From assembly GCA_963741385.1 (NCBI GenBank), contig CAVUHO010000008.1, positions 248,001 through 312,000 on the forward strand: a stretch of DNA of 64,000 nt. The letters run 5' to 3'. The DNA is from Sulfomarinibacter sp963741385. GTDB taxonomy: Bacteria > Acidobacteriota > Thermoanaerobaculia > Thermoanaerobaculales > Sulfomarinibacteraceae. Positions 32,903 through 41,940 of the stretch are shown one piece after another (the stretch's first letter is position 1; each line of letters starts with the position of its first letter). Under the pieces are notes generated by a model that was not told the origin of the DNA, made no database searches, and saw nothing but the letters and a program-made list of their open reading frames with translations. The translations under genes and the position numbers were made by a program.

Positions 32903-35900
32903 CCGCCCCGCCTTCCGAACGCCGCGGCATTGTTCACTGGGCGATCCTGCACCCGGTTGGGACCCTCGTGATATCGATCGCGATCTGCGTGATCGGGTTC
33001 GCCATGTACGGCCGGCTTGCTGTCGACCTGCTGCCGAAGATCATCTATCCGCAGGTCCGCGCGAGCGTCACCAACCCCGAGGTTGACCCGGAGGTCATGG
33101 AGCAGACGGTCGCCAAGGTGCTCGAGCCGCGGCTCGCCACCACCGAAGACGCCGTGCTGATCACGTCGTCCTCGAGCGAGGGCCGCTCGAGCGTCGAGCT
33201 CCACTTCGAGTACGGCACCGACATCGACCTCGCTCTGCGCGACGCCTCCACCAAGCTGGATCAGGCGCGCGGGGCGCTCCCTGAAGAAGCCGACCCGCCG
33301 ATGATCTTCAAGTTCGACCCGTCGCAGATTCCGGTGCTCCAGTTTGCGGTGTCGTCGCCGAGCCGCGACCTGGCGTGGTTGAAACGCTGGTGCGAAGACG
33401 AGCTCGCCAAACAGCTGTTGACGGTCTCCGGCGTGGCGTCGGTCGATGTAGCCGGCGGGCTCGATCGTGAGATCCATGTGGTGCTCGATCCCGAGCGATT
33501 GCGGTCTTACGGTCTGACCGTGTCCGAGGTCCTGACCCGTCTCCGGGACGAAAACCAGGACATTGCCGCCGGCCGGCTGCGATCGGAGGGCCGCGAGGTG
33601 CTGTCGAAGACCAAGGGAAAGTTCGCAACGGTGGCCGATATCCGGGCCGTCCGGCTGCCCCTGGGCGCTGGGGGCGACATATCCCTTGCGGATGTGGCGG
33701 ATGTCCTCGACACGTATGCGGACGACCGTGTCTACAGCCGGCTCGACGGAGACGCTGCGGTCCAGGTCGCGATTACCAAACAGCCCGACGCCAACACGGT
33801 GCGGGTCGTGGATGGGTGCACCAGGGTCCTCGATCGGCTTCGTCGCGACAACTTCTTCCCGCCCGACGTCGAGACCCAGGTGATTCAGGATCAGGCCTAT
33901 TACGTGCGTTCCGCGGTCAGCGGCGTCGCCAGGGCGGCGCTGGTGGGCGGCGGTCTGGCGATGCTCGTGGTCTTTCTGTTTCTGCGGTCGGTGCGGCGCA
34001 CGTTGGTCATCGGCACCTCGGTGCCGATCGCCCTGCTCGGCTGCATCGCTCTGATGGGCGGTGCCAACCTGACCCTCAACATCATGTCGTTGGGGGGGCT
34101 CGCCCTCGGCATCGGCATGCTGGTCGACAACAGCATCGTGATGCTCGAGAACATCGACCGCCACCAGCGCGAGGGCGGCGATCCCCAGGAAGCGGCCCAC
34201 GTCGGCGCCGGAGAGGTGGCATCGGCGGTGACCGCGTCGACCATGACCAACCTCGCCGCGGTGGCGCCGTTCTTTCTCATGGGAGGTCTGACCGCGCTGC
34301 TCTTCAACGAGCTGCTTCTGACCATCTCCTTTGCCATCCTGACCTCGCTGGTGGTCGCCCTGACCCTGGTGCCGATGCTGTCGGCACAGCTCTTCAAGCT
34401 CCGCTCGACGTCGCGCGCCGAACGTTCTCGCTGGCTGGCTTTCGTCCCTGCCGTGGTCGAGGGCATCGAACACAGCTACCGGCGCCAACTGCCGTGGGCC
34501 CTGCGCCATCGGTGGTTTGTGGTTTCGTGTGCGGTCCTCCTTTTTGGCGGCGCCCTGGCGGTCATGTCGCGGCTCGGCAACGAGTTCCTGCCCCCGGTCG
34601 ACGACGGGCGCTTATCGATAAACCTCACGATGCCGCCGGAGACCCCGCTCGAGGTCACCGATCGGGCGAGCCGCGTCGCTGAGGAGGCGGTGATGGGCCT
34701 GCCCAAGGTGGTCCACGTCTTTGCCACGGCGGGCGGCTTCATCTGGGGCCGCGGCGCGATGTTCTCACCGACGCGGATCATGCTGAGCATCGAGCTCGAA
34801 CCACGGGACCGGCGGGGCATGAGCGCGGCGGACTGGATTGTCCTCGCGGAGGAGAAGCTGGCCTCCCTGCCCGAACTCGCGAACGCCGAGATCCGGGTGC
34901 GCCCGCCACGGATCCGCGGTCTGCGGACCTCGTCAGGCACCGAGGACATCGAGGTCAAGGTCTTCGGCGAAGACCTCGGGGTTCTGCGCCAGATCGGTCT
35001 CGACATCGCCGCACGGCTCGAGGGCATGGAGGGTCTGGTCGGAGTCGAGAGCTCGTATGAGACCATCAGCCCCGAGGTGAGGGTAGCGGTCGACCGGCGA
35101 CGCGCCGGGGATCTCGGGCTCGATGTCGGCGAGGTCGGTCGAACCGTCCGCACCGCGGTCGGCGGTTCGGTTCCGACCCGTTTCACCGACGGCGACCGCG
35201 AGTACGATGTCCGGGTTCGTTTTGCGCGTGACACCGTCGAGACCGCAGCCGACCTCGCCGCGGTACCCCTGTTCCCGCGCAGCGGCGCGCCGCTCCGCCT
35301 CGGCGACGTGGCCGAGGTTTCGGAAGGGGTGGCGCCGCCGTCCATCGAGCGTGAGAACCAGAACCGGTTGGTGCGGATCACCGCGTCCGTCCTGCCCGCC
35401 GCGTGGTCGGTGGGGGAGGCCACGGCCGCGGTGCGGGAGAACCTCGCCGGTTACCCGTTGCCCGGAGGCTACCGCATGCTCTTCGGGGGCCAGGAGGAGG
35501 CCATCGAGGCCAACCGGCGGACCCTGATCACGGCGATCGCGCTGGCGGTCTTCATGGTGTTCTCGGTGATGGCGGTGCAGTACGAGTCGTTCGTCAACCC
35601 GCTGGTGATCATGATCGCGATCCCGATGGCCCTGGTCGGCGTCGTGGCTTCGCTGCTGGTCACCGGCCTCCCGCTCTCGGCGCCGGTCATGCTGGGCCTG
35701 ATCCTGCTCGCCGGCATCGTGGTCAACAACGGCATCCTGCTGGTCGAGTACATCGAAATCCGACGCCGTGGGGGTGCGGTCGACCGCCGCGAGGCGGTCC
35801 TCCAGGGGGCGCCGCTGCGGGTTCGCCCGATCATGATGACGGTCAGCACCACGGCCATCGGAATGTTGCCGCTAGCGCTCAACCCCGCCGAAGGAGCCGA

Positions 35901-36066
35901 GCTGATGTCGCCGCTGGCGGTGACCGTCATCGGCGGCCTCCTGCTGTCGGCGGTGCTCACGCTGTATGTGGTTCCGTGCCTGTACCTGATTCTGACCGGC
36001 GCCGCCGATCGCCTTCGCGAACGGATGGTGGTCGGTACGGAGCCTCCGATACGAACTGAGGTATGA
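32899..36066 (+). CDS. RND multidrug-type efflux permease (AcrB/HAE1-like)
   Basis: 1055 residues from a GTG. Two TM bundles and two periplasmic loops; TM4 reads GIGMLVDNSIVMLENIDRHQ, so the Asp-Asp proton relay of AcrB is Asp-Asn here. MYGRLAVDLLPKIIYPQVRA and the C-terminal GLILLAGIVVNNGILLVEY are RND landmarks. It probably exports hydrophobic compounds by proton antiport; substrate unknown. Forms a two-gene operon with the adaptor and must borrow a TolC-like channel encoded elsewhere. Confidence 0.93.
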   Translation: MTAPPSERRGIVHWAILHPVGTLVISIAICVIGFAMYGRLAVDLLPKIIYPQVRASVTNPEVDPEVMEQTVAKVLEPRLATTEDAVLITSSSSEGRSSVELHFEYGTDIDLALRDASTKLDQARGALPEEADPPMIFKFDPSQIPVLQFAVSSPSRDLAWLKRWCEDELAKQLLTVSGVASVDVAGGLDREIHVVLDPERLRSYGLTVSEVLTRLRDENQDIAAGRLRSEGREVLSKTKGKFATVADIRAVRLPLGAGGDISLADVADVLDTYADDRVYSRLDGDAAVQVAITKQPDANTVRVVDGCTRVLDRLRRDNFFPPDVETQVIQDQAYYVRSAVSGVARAALVGGGLAMLVVFLFLRSVRRTLVIGTSVPIALLGCIALMGGANLTLNIMSLGGLALGIGMLVDNSIVMLENIDRHQREGGDPQEAAHVGAGEVASAVTASTMTNLAAVAPFFLMGGLTALLFNELLLTISFAILTSLVVALTLVPMLSAQLFKLRSTSRAERSRWLAFVPAVVEGIEHSYRRQLPWALRHRWFVVSCAVLLFGGALAVMSRLGNEFLPPVDDGRLSINLTMPPETPLEVTDRASRVAEEAVMGLPKVVHVFATAGGFIWGRGAMFSPTRIMLSIELEPRDRRGMSAADWIVLAEEKLASLPELANAEIRVRPPRIRGLRTSSGTEDIEVKVFGEDLGVLRQIGLDIAARLEGMEGLVGVESSYETISPEVRVAVDRRRAGDLGLDVGEVGRTVRTAVGGSVPTRFTDGDREYDVRVRFARDTVETAADLAAVPLFPRSGAPLRLGDVAEVSEGVAPPSIERENQNRLVRITASVLPAAWSVGEATAAVRENLAGYPLPGGYRMLFGGQEEAIEANRRTLITAIALAVFMVFSVMAVQYESFVNPLVIMIAIPMALVGVVASLLVTGLPLSAPVMLGLILLAGIVVNNGILLVEYIEIRRRGGAVDRREAVLQGAPLRVRPIMMTVSTTAIGMLPLALNPAEGAELMSPLAVTVIGGLLLSAVLTLYVVPCLYLILTGAADRLRERMVVGTEPPIRTEV

Positions 36067-36099
36067 GCCGCCGCCCGGAAACTCGTCTCTCGTCACTCG

Positions 36100-36185
36100 C
36101 AGCGGCAGCCGGGACGGCTGCCCCACAAACTGCTCATCATCGTCTTGTGGGGCACGCGTCTCGCGTGCCAGTTGAGTACCCGAAC
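36100..36185. repeat. Dispersed palindromic element, second copy
   Basis: GGCAGCCGGGACGGCTGCCCC (first 20 bases palindromic around GGGAC) with CACAAA, then about 20 bp later CTTGTGGGGCACGCGTCTCGCGT. The same order of motifs is found at about 20393-20460, and the reverse orientation TGGGGCAAGCGTCCCGGCTGCC at about 20201. It lies between the RND permease and the OPT transporter. Confidence 0.65.
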
Positions 36186-36289
36186 CCGGCATCCGGTTTG
36201 CCCTATGGGCTACGCCGTGACACGGCCAGCATCCGGTTGAGGTACAGGCGGGGTAGAATGCCGATCGATCTCGAAGGACGGGAGCACAG

Positions 36290-38332
36290 ATGACAAGCGA
36301 AGAGCCCAAGCTGAGCCTGCCCGAAAACGCCTACCGTGAACTGAAACCAGGCGAGACCTACACCGCCGTCATCCCGGCGGAAAAGGGCATCCTCGAGGTG
36401 ACGCTGCGGTCTGTGGCCATCGGGTTCGGGATGGCGGTGCTGTTTTCGGCGGCAGCCGCCTACATCGCGCTCAAGCTCGGTCAGGGCATCGAGTCGGCGA
36501 TCCCGATCTCGATCCTCGCCATCGGCGCGTCGGCTCTCCTCGCCCGCAAGTCGACCCTGCTCGAAAACGTCAACATCCTCACCATCGGGGCAACGTCGGG
36601 CATCCTGGTGGGAGGGTCGGTGTTCACGATGCCGGCGATCTTCGTGCTCGGTCTCCAGGACCGGTCGTCATTCCTCCAGATCTTCCTGGTGCCGTTTCTG
36701 GGGGCCATCCTCGGCGTGCTGATGCTGATCCCGTTCCGCCGCTACTTCGTGGCGGAGATGCACGGCAAGCTGCCCTTCCCCGAGGGCACCGCCATCACCG
36801 AGATCCTGATGACCGGCGAACGGGGAGGACAACAGGCGAAGATGCTGGTCTCCTCGATGGGGATCGGCTTCCTGTTCGACCAGCTGGCATTGAGCTTCGG
36901 CGCCTGGCGCGACGTTTTTACGACCTCGCTCGTGGGGGCGTTGGACGGGCTGACCCACAAGGTCAAGGCGGTGTTCGCCATCAACACCTCGGCGGCGGTG
37001 CTCGGTCTCGGCTACATCATCGGCGTGCGCTATGCCTCGATCATCTGTGCCGGGTCCTTTCTCGGCTACTTCGTGCTCATCCCGTTGGTGGCCTGGTTCG
37101 GCACCGCCATCCCGGGCCCCCTCAGCGAAGGCCTCGCCCCTATCTCCGCGATGAGCGCCGAGGAAATCTTCAACAACTACGTGCGTTTTATCGGCATCGG
37201 CGGCATCTTCATGGCGGGCATCATCTCCATCGTCAAGATGTCGCCGGTCATGGTGCAGGCCATGGGAAAGGCCTTTGCCGAGATCCGCAAGCTAGCTTCG
37301 GGCGGGCTCCAGCATTCGACCCACCGAACGGACTCCGACATTCCAATGGGAATGGTGGCGATGATGATGGCGGCCGTGGCGGTGGCGATCTGGGTCTACT
37401 TCCGGTTTTCGGTACTGGCGGGGAACCCGGGGGCCACCAAGCTGGCCACCCTCAGCCTCATCCTGACGCTCGTGATCACATTCCTCTTCGCGGCCGTGTC
37501 GGCGTGGGCAGTCGCCATGATCTCCATCACGCCGATTTCCGGAATGACGCTCACCACTCTGATTGTGGCGGCCGTCGTGCTTGCCAAGCTCGGGCTGTCG
37601 GGTCCGGAGGGGATGTTGGCGACGCTGCTCATCGGCGGCGTCGTGTGCACGGCCCTGTCGATGACCGGTTCCCTGGTCACCGAGTTCAAGGTGAGCTACT
37701 GGCTCGGGGCCACCCCGCGACGGATCCAGTGGTCGAACATCGTCGGCGCCGCCGTCTCGTCGATTACGGTCACCGCCATGATCATGTTGTTCGCCAAGGT
37801 TTACGGGTATTCGGTTTCGGTGCAGCACCCGAGCCCCATGCCGGCGCCACAGGCCAACGCCATGGCGGCGGTGATTCAGAGCGTGATGTCCAGCGCCGAG
37901 GCGCCGTGGCTGCTGTACGGCGTCGGGGCGGCGATTGCCCTGATCGTGGAGATGCTCGGTGTGTCCGCGCTCGCTTTTGCGCTCGGAATGTACCTGCCCA
38001 TCGAACTCAACACACCGATCCTGTTCGGCGCCCTGGTGGCCGAGTACGTGCGGCGCAAGGCGCCTTCGGACGAAGCGCGCAAGGCGCGCAACAACCGCGG
38101 CACCTTGATCGCCTCGGGTCTGATCGCCGGCGGTGCGTTGGCCGGCGTCAGCGACGGGGTGCTGCGGATGGTCGCCGACTGGCGCGGGTTCGAGGTCTTC
38201 AGTTTCGGTATGAGCGGTGTTGCGGGCAACTGGTTGGGGCTCGGTATGTTTGTCGCCCTGGCCGTGTACGTGTTCTGGGATGCCTCCCGCGCATCTGAAG
38301 AGGAGGGTGTGGGCCCCGAGATCTCGATGTGA
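36290..38332 (+). CDS. OPT-family oligopeptide/metal-chelate transporter
   Basis: 680 residues with about 14-16 TM helices. The N-terminal cytoplasmic part is short; family segments include PFPEGTAITEILMTGERGG and ALKLGQGIESAIPISILAIG. OPT members import peptides or metal chelates such as iron-siderophore or glutathione derivatives with protons. The bacterial branch is mostly uncharacterised. TAGAAT at 36254-36259 may be its -10; GGACGGGAG is the ribosome site. The tRNA cluster follows. Confidence 0.92.
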   Translation: MTSEEPKLSLPENAYRELKPGETYTAVIPAEKGILEVTLRSVAIGFGMAVLFSAAAAYIALKLGQGIESAIPISILAIGASALLARKSTLLENVNILTIGATSGILVGGSVFTMPAIFVLGLQDRSSFLQIFLVPFLGAILGVLMLIPFRRYFVAEMHGKLPFPEGTAITEILMTGERGGQQAKMLVSSMGIGFLFDQLALSFGAWRDVFTTSLVGALDGLTHKVKAVFAINTSAAVLGLGYIIGVRYASIICAGSFLGYFVLIPLVAWFGTAIPGPLSEGLAPISAMSAEEIFNNYVRFIGIGGIFMAGIISIVKMSPVMVQAMGKAFAEIRKLASGGLQHSTHRTDSDIPMGMVAMMMAAVAVAIWVYFRFSVLAGNPGATKLATLSLILTLVITFLFAAVSAWAVAMISITPISGMTLTTLIVAAVVLAKLGLSGPEGMLATLLIGGVVCTALSMTGSLVTEFKVSYWLGATPRRIQWSNIVGAAVSSITVTAMIMLFAKVYGYSVSVQHPSPMPAPQANAMAAVIQSVMSSAEAPWLLYGVGAAIALIVEMLGVSALAFALGMYLPIELNTPILFGALVAEYVRRKAPSDEARKARNNRGTLIASGLIAGGALAGVSDGVLRMVADWRGFEVFSFGMSGVAGNWLGLGMFVALAVYVFWDASRASEEEGVGPEISM

Positions 38333-38435
38333 TGAACCGCCCGTCCTCCCTCCCGGGCGATGGGCTCTGAGCATCGAACATCGAGCATCCTGCTCTCTGC
38401 GAAGCCCATGCGGGGGGACTCCTCCACACAGGCGG

Positions 38436-38464
38436 TTGACACGGGGAGACGAGATTGTTAGATT
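38436..38464 (+). promoter_or_regulatory. Promoter for tRNA-Gly
   Basis: TTGACA (38436-38441), 17-bp spacer, TAGATT (38459-38464); the tRNA begins 25 bp later. The hexamers match those of the decaheme promoter exactly. Confidence 0.75.
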
Positions 38465-38488
38465 ATCGCTCCCCACTGGGGACACTGA

Positions 38489-38617
<129 letters not shown>

Positions 38618-38661
38618 GGAGAAGAGGTCCGGCGGGAGCGGTGTGTTCTGAGGATTCGGAA

Positions 38662-38690
38662 TCTTGACCCTCAATCGGCTGTCGACTACA
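38662..38690 (+). promoter_or_regulatory. Promoter for tRNA-Cys
   Basis: TTGACC (38662-38667), 17-bp spacer, TACACT (38685-38690); the tRNA starts 15 bp later. Confidence 0.65.
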
Positions 38691-38704
38691 CTACCGGCTC
38701 GAAA

Positions 38705-38778
38705 GGCGACGTGGCCAAGCGGTAAGGCAGGGGCCTGCAAAGCCCTCATCCCCGGTTCGAATCCGGGCGTCGCCTCCA
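38705..38778 (+). tRNA. tRNA-Cys (anticodon GCA), CCA encoded
   Basis: Acceptor GGCGACG pairs with CGTCGCC; anticodon loop CTGCAAA gives GCA; T-arm CCCGGTTCGAATCCGGG; discriminator T and CCA encoded. Followed at once by a long inverted repeat. Confidence 0.97.
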
Positions 38779-38780
38779 CT

Positions 38781-38880
38781 GGCAATTCTCACCGGTCGAC
38801 TTCCACCCTGAACAACTCTCTCGAGACCATCGGCTGCCAATGCTGCGAGAAAGTTCGTGTGTCGACCGGTGAGAATTGCC
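38781..38880. repeat. Perfect 20-bp inverted repeat between tRNA-Cys and the UGPase gene
   Basis: GGCAATTCTCACCGGTCGAC (38781-38800) and its exact reverse complement (38861-38880) enclose 60 bp. The left arm starts 2 bp after the tRNA CCA; the right arm stops 1 bp before the stop codon of the minus-strand gene. No T tract; no ORF inside. Confidence 0.8.
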
Positions 38881-38881
38881 G

Positions 38882-40318
38882 TTAAAGACGGATTTCGCCG
38901 GACAGGACGGAGCCGTGGGGTACGGAAGCGGGGCCGTCGGAACGCACCGTGGTCGTGCCTTCGATGGTGATGTCCGCTTCAAAGGTGACGTCGCCCTCCA
39001 CCTTGAAACTGTCGCAACGGCGGAGCGATGGTGGGTCGGCGGGGAACCGTCGTTCGAAGTCGTCGATCATCTTGAAGAAGCGGTCGTCGAGGTTGATGAC
39101 GGGTGGCAGCGAACGGTCGGGGTGGAGAACGACCCTCCAGTCGTCCGTCAGGCTGTAGGCATCGGATCGCACGGCGAGCAGGTCCTCGGTGTTCTTGACG
39201 GGCGAAAAACGCCGCCTCGGGACCCGCACCGCGGCCGCCCTCTCGAAGTGCGAAATCGCGGCACCCATCGCAGTCTCGAGTTGGAGCACCGCCGGCGACG
39301 CGGGGTCCCGGGGGTCGAGAGTCTTGCGGTTGACGATGGTGGGCAGCGGGAGAAAGCCGTCGTGGCTTTCGAGGACCTCGTCGAGCGCCGGCAGCCGCAG
39401 CCAGAGATTGTTGGTGTTGAAAAACCTGTGGCGGTCGGAGTTCTGAAAAGCGGGAGTGTCGTCGGGGTGGCATTGAGCCGACTCGCGCAGCGCCAGGCGG
39501 CCGTCCGGCAACCGACAGAGGTGTCCGCCCTTGCGATCCGCCGCCGTGCGGTCCGCGGCCTCCATCACGAAATCGTGGTTGTTCGCGACCATGTAACCGA
39601 GAATGCCAGGGTCAAGCACCGCCCCCAGGTTGTCGGCGTTGGAGATGAACGCGTACTCGAAACCGAGGCTGAGGAGTCTGGCGAGCAGCCCCGATGCGGC
39701 GACTGCGGTGTAGAGGTCGCCATGTCCGGGCGGGCACCAACTCAGGTCGTTGTCGGTGTGGGCGGCCGGGGTCAGGTCGGCGGCCATGACCTTGGGGACC
39801 CGGTTTTGAAGAAAACCACCCGGCACGTCGGGATGGGCGATCGCGGGAGTTTTGGAAAGAACGCGCTCCGCATCACCCGCCGTGTGTGAGCTGTTCATGA
39901 GTATCAACGGGATCGCCGCACCGGTGTGCTCCCGACCGGCGAGGACCTGACGAACGATAAGGTCGAGGAAGCTGAGGCCGTTGCGGACCTCGAGCAGGGA
40001 TTTTGCCGTTTCGAGGCCCATGCCGGTGCCGAGGCCGCCGTTGAGCTTGATTACCACCGCTCGACGCAGTGCCCGGCCGCCAGCTTCCCGGAAGGCGCCG
40101 AAACGCTCCGAGTCGGGCAGTGTTTCTACGGGCACGATTGCATCCTCAGCCAGGTATTTCGCCTCTCCTCGAGCCACCCGTTCGAGGTGGAAGGCGAACG
40201 AGGCGATCGCTGCCGGGTCTGCTCCGGCCTGCTCCATGAGGGCTGCAAAACCTGGGAGGTGCTCGATCTTCGGACGATCAGCGGACAAAAGTGGCTCCTT
40301 CTGCGCGTCTCCTGTCAT
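38882..40318 (-). CDS. UTP-glucose-1-phosphate uridylyltransferase, UGP2 (eukaryote-like) type
   Basis: 478 residues from the ATG that fits the family N-terminus; a longer in-frame extension runs over the divergent gene. Nucleotide-binding loop KLNGGLGTGMGLETAKSLL, then LMNSSHTAGDAE, CPPGHGDLYTA, ISNADNLGAVLD and FFNTNNLWL are all UDPGP (PF01704) motifs, unlike bacterial GalU. A beta-helical C-terminus (FKVEGDVTFEADITIEGTT) completes it. It makes UDP-glucose for envelope glycans, fitting the glycosyltransferase and O-antigen ligase 5-7 kb away. Its start lies 9 bp from the divergent transglycosylase start. Confidence 0.9.
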   Translation of the reverse strand: MTGDAQKEPLLSADRPKIEHLPGFAALMEQAGADPAAIASFAFHLERVARGEAKYLAEDAIVPVETLPDSERFGAFREAGGRALRRAVVIKLNGGLGTGMGLETAKSLLEVRNGLSFLDLIVRQVLAGREHTGAAIPLILMNSSHTAGDAERVLSKTPAIAHPDVPGGFLQNRVPKVMAADLTPAAHTDNDLSWCPPGHGDLYTAVAASGLLARLLSLGFEYAFISNADNLGAVLDPGILGYMVANNHDFVMEAADRTAADRKGGHLCRLPDGRLALRESAQCHPDDTPAFQNSDRHRFFNTNNLWLRLPALDEVLESHDGFLPLPTIVNRKTLDPRDPASPAVLQLETAMGAAISHFERAAAVRVPRRRFSPVKNTEDLLAVRSDAYSLTDDWRVVLHPDRSLPPVINLDDRFFKMIDDFERRFPADPPSLRRCDSFKVEGDVTFEADITIEGTTTVRSDGPASVPHGSVLSGEIRL

Positions 40319-40321
40319 AAT
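40316..40321 (+). promoter_or_regulatory. -10-like hexamer 6 bp before the transglycosylase GTG
   Basis: CATAAT (five of six consensus bases) preceded by TGT (extended -10 form). It overlaps the start codon of the divergent UGPase gene and lies 6 bp before the GTG, with no Shine-Dalgarno, so transcripts in this direction should be leaderless. Confidence 0.45.
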
Positions 40322-40327
40322 AGTAGC

Positions 40328-40984
40328 GTGAGACGTTTGAGATCGCTGTGTGCGGGTCTGGGGCTCGTTCTGGTGTCGGCGCAGTCCGGCGCCAACGGCG
40401 CCGTCGCTTCGGCCGAACTCGGGGCGGCCTCCTACGAACAGGGGGAACTGTATAAGTTGATTCATGAGGTCAGCACGGAACACGGCGTGGATCCGAAGCT
40501 GATCGAAGCCCTGGTTCGCGTCGAATCCGGTTTCGACCCGAAAGCAGTCAGCCGGAAAGGGGCCATGGGTCTGATGCAGCTCATGCCGGAAACCGCCAAG
40601 CGTCTCAACGTCGATGACCCATTCGATCCGGAGGACAACGTCCGCGGCGGAGTCAGGGAATTCTCGCGGCTCGTGAGCCGCTATTCCGGAAACCTGCAGC
40701 TGGCCCTGGCCGCCTACAACGCGGGTGAGGGCGCGGTGTCGAAGTATCGAGGCGTGCCCCCGTATGCGGAAACCCAGTCCTATGTTTCGAGAATACTCTC
40801 TCTGTACACCGGCAGGCCCTACCGCCTCGCCGGGTCGTACCGGTCGGCCCCGGTGAGGATGTTGCGAAATCAGCAGGGCGCGACGATCATCACCAACACA
40901 GCGTCCGGCGGATTGTCAGCCGGCAGTCCGGATTCCACTCCCGGGGGGGGGCCCCTCAGGGGTGGGTTCGGCGCTTCGCGCTAG
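40328..40984 (+). CDS. Lytic transglycosylase (SLT/LysM-less, family 1-like)
   Basis: 218 residues from a GTG; upstream in-frame sequence is antisense to the UGPase gene. A signal sequence (LCAGLGLVLVSAQSGANGAV) precedes the SLT domain with the catalytic Glu in ALVRVESGFDPKAVS, then GAMGLMQLMPETAKRL and LALAAYNAGEGAVSKY. It cleaves peptidoglycan glycan strands in the periplasm. The C-terminal 50 residues are Gly/Ser/Pro-rich without a recognised fold. Confidence 0.92.
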   Translation: MRRLRSLCAGLGLVLVSAQSGANGAVASAELGAASYEQGELYKLIHEVSTEHGVDPKLIEALVRVESGFDPKAVSRKGAMGLMQLMPETAKRLNVDDPFDPEDNVRGGVREFSRLVSRYSGNLQLALAAYNAGEGAVSKYRGVPPYAETQSYVSRILSLYTGRPYRLAGSYRSAPVRMLRNQQGATIITNTASGGLSAGSPDSTPGGGPLRGGFGASR

Positions 40985-41058
40985 GCTGCAGATACCGTAC
41001 AATCGAGGCATACCGAGAGTGCACCACAGGGGAGAAAACTACAGATGAGGCGGCGCAC

Positions 41059-41937
41059 ATGCCAGTGACGAGACGAGGTGCAGACTGGAACTGGATCGCG
41101 TTGTCGGTTCTGCTCGTGCTTGCGGCCGGCTGTTCGTCCATCATGTCGTCGGCCACCACCGGTCTTGCCGAAAGCCTCTCCGGCGCCATCCTGAACCAGA
41201 ACGACCCCGAAACGGTACGTCAGGGGGCACCGGCCTATCTGCTCCTGATCGATGGTCTGATTGCTGAAAACCCGAAAAGCACGGATTTGTTGCTCGCGGG
41301 CGCCTCTCTCTATTCGAGTTACGCAGGCGCGTTCGTGGAGGATCGCGACCGTGCCACGAAGCTCGCCGAAAAGGGTCGCGACTACGGGTGGCGCGCCATG
41401 TGCACAAGCGACAGGTCGGCTTGCAACAGTTGGAGCGCGCCATATGGTGAGTTCGAAAGCGTGATCCTGGAGATGGAAGTCAAGGAACTGCCGGTCCTCT
41501 ACGGTGCCGGCGCCGCGTGGGCGACATGGATCATGTCCAACAAGAGCGACTGGTCGGCCATCGCCGACAAGGCCCGCGTCGACGCCATGATGCAGCGCGT
41601 GGTGGAGCTCGACGACTCGTACGAAGACGGTTCGGCCTACCTGTATCTCGGAGTGCTGGCGACGATTCTCCCGGAGGCCATGGGTGGCAAACCGGAAGAG
41701 GGGAGACTGGCGTTCGAGCGCGCGATCGAGCTGTCGGGGGGACGCAACCTGATGGCCAAGGTGATGCTGGCCGAGGATTACGCGAGGCTGGTTTTCGATG
41801 CAGAACTTCACGATCGTCTCTGCCAGGAGGTGATCGACGCCGATCCGGAGGCCCCCGGGCTCACGCTCATCAACACCCTGGCCCAGGAAAAGGCGAGGGC
41901 CCTGCTCGCGGACTCGAGCGACTATTTTGGAGAGTGA
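41059..41937 (+). CDS. TRAP transporter accessory lipoprotein TatT
   Basis: 292 residues with a lipobox (VLAAGCSS), then helical TPR-like repeats. Family features LLAGASLYSSYAGAFVEDRD and YLYLGVLATILPEAMGGKPEEG match the TatT (T-component) proteins that trimerise with the TRAP binding protein. It lies 3 bp before dctP, followed by dctQ and dctM, so the operon encodes a four-part TRAP importer of the TatT-associated type. Confidence 0.88.
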   Translation: MPVTRRGADWNWIALSVLLVLAAGCSSIMSSATTGLAESLSGAILNQNDPETVRQGAPAYLLLIDGLIAENPKSTDLLLAGASLYSSYAGAFVEDRDRATKLAEKGRDYGWRAMCTSDRSACNSWSAPYGEFESVILEMEVKELPVLYGAGAAWATWIMSNKSDWSAIADKARVDAMMQRVVELDDSYEDGSAYLYLGVLATILPEAMGGKPEEGRLAFERAIELSGGRNLMAKVMLAEDYARLVFDAELHDRLCQEVIDADPEAPGLTLINTLAQEKARALLADSSDYFGE

Positions 41938-41940
41938 TAC

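Noticed and set aside
39926..40327. Longer start for the lytic transglycosylase
   Set aside because: The extension overlaps the divergent UGPase coding sequence and lacks a signal peptide in the right place; the GTG at 40328 gives a proper signal sequence.
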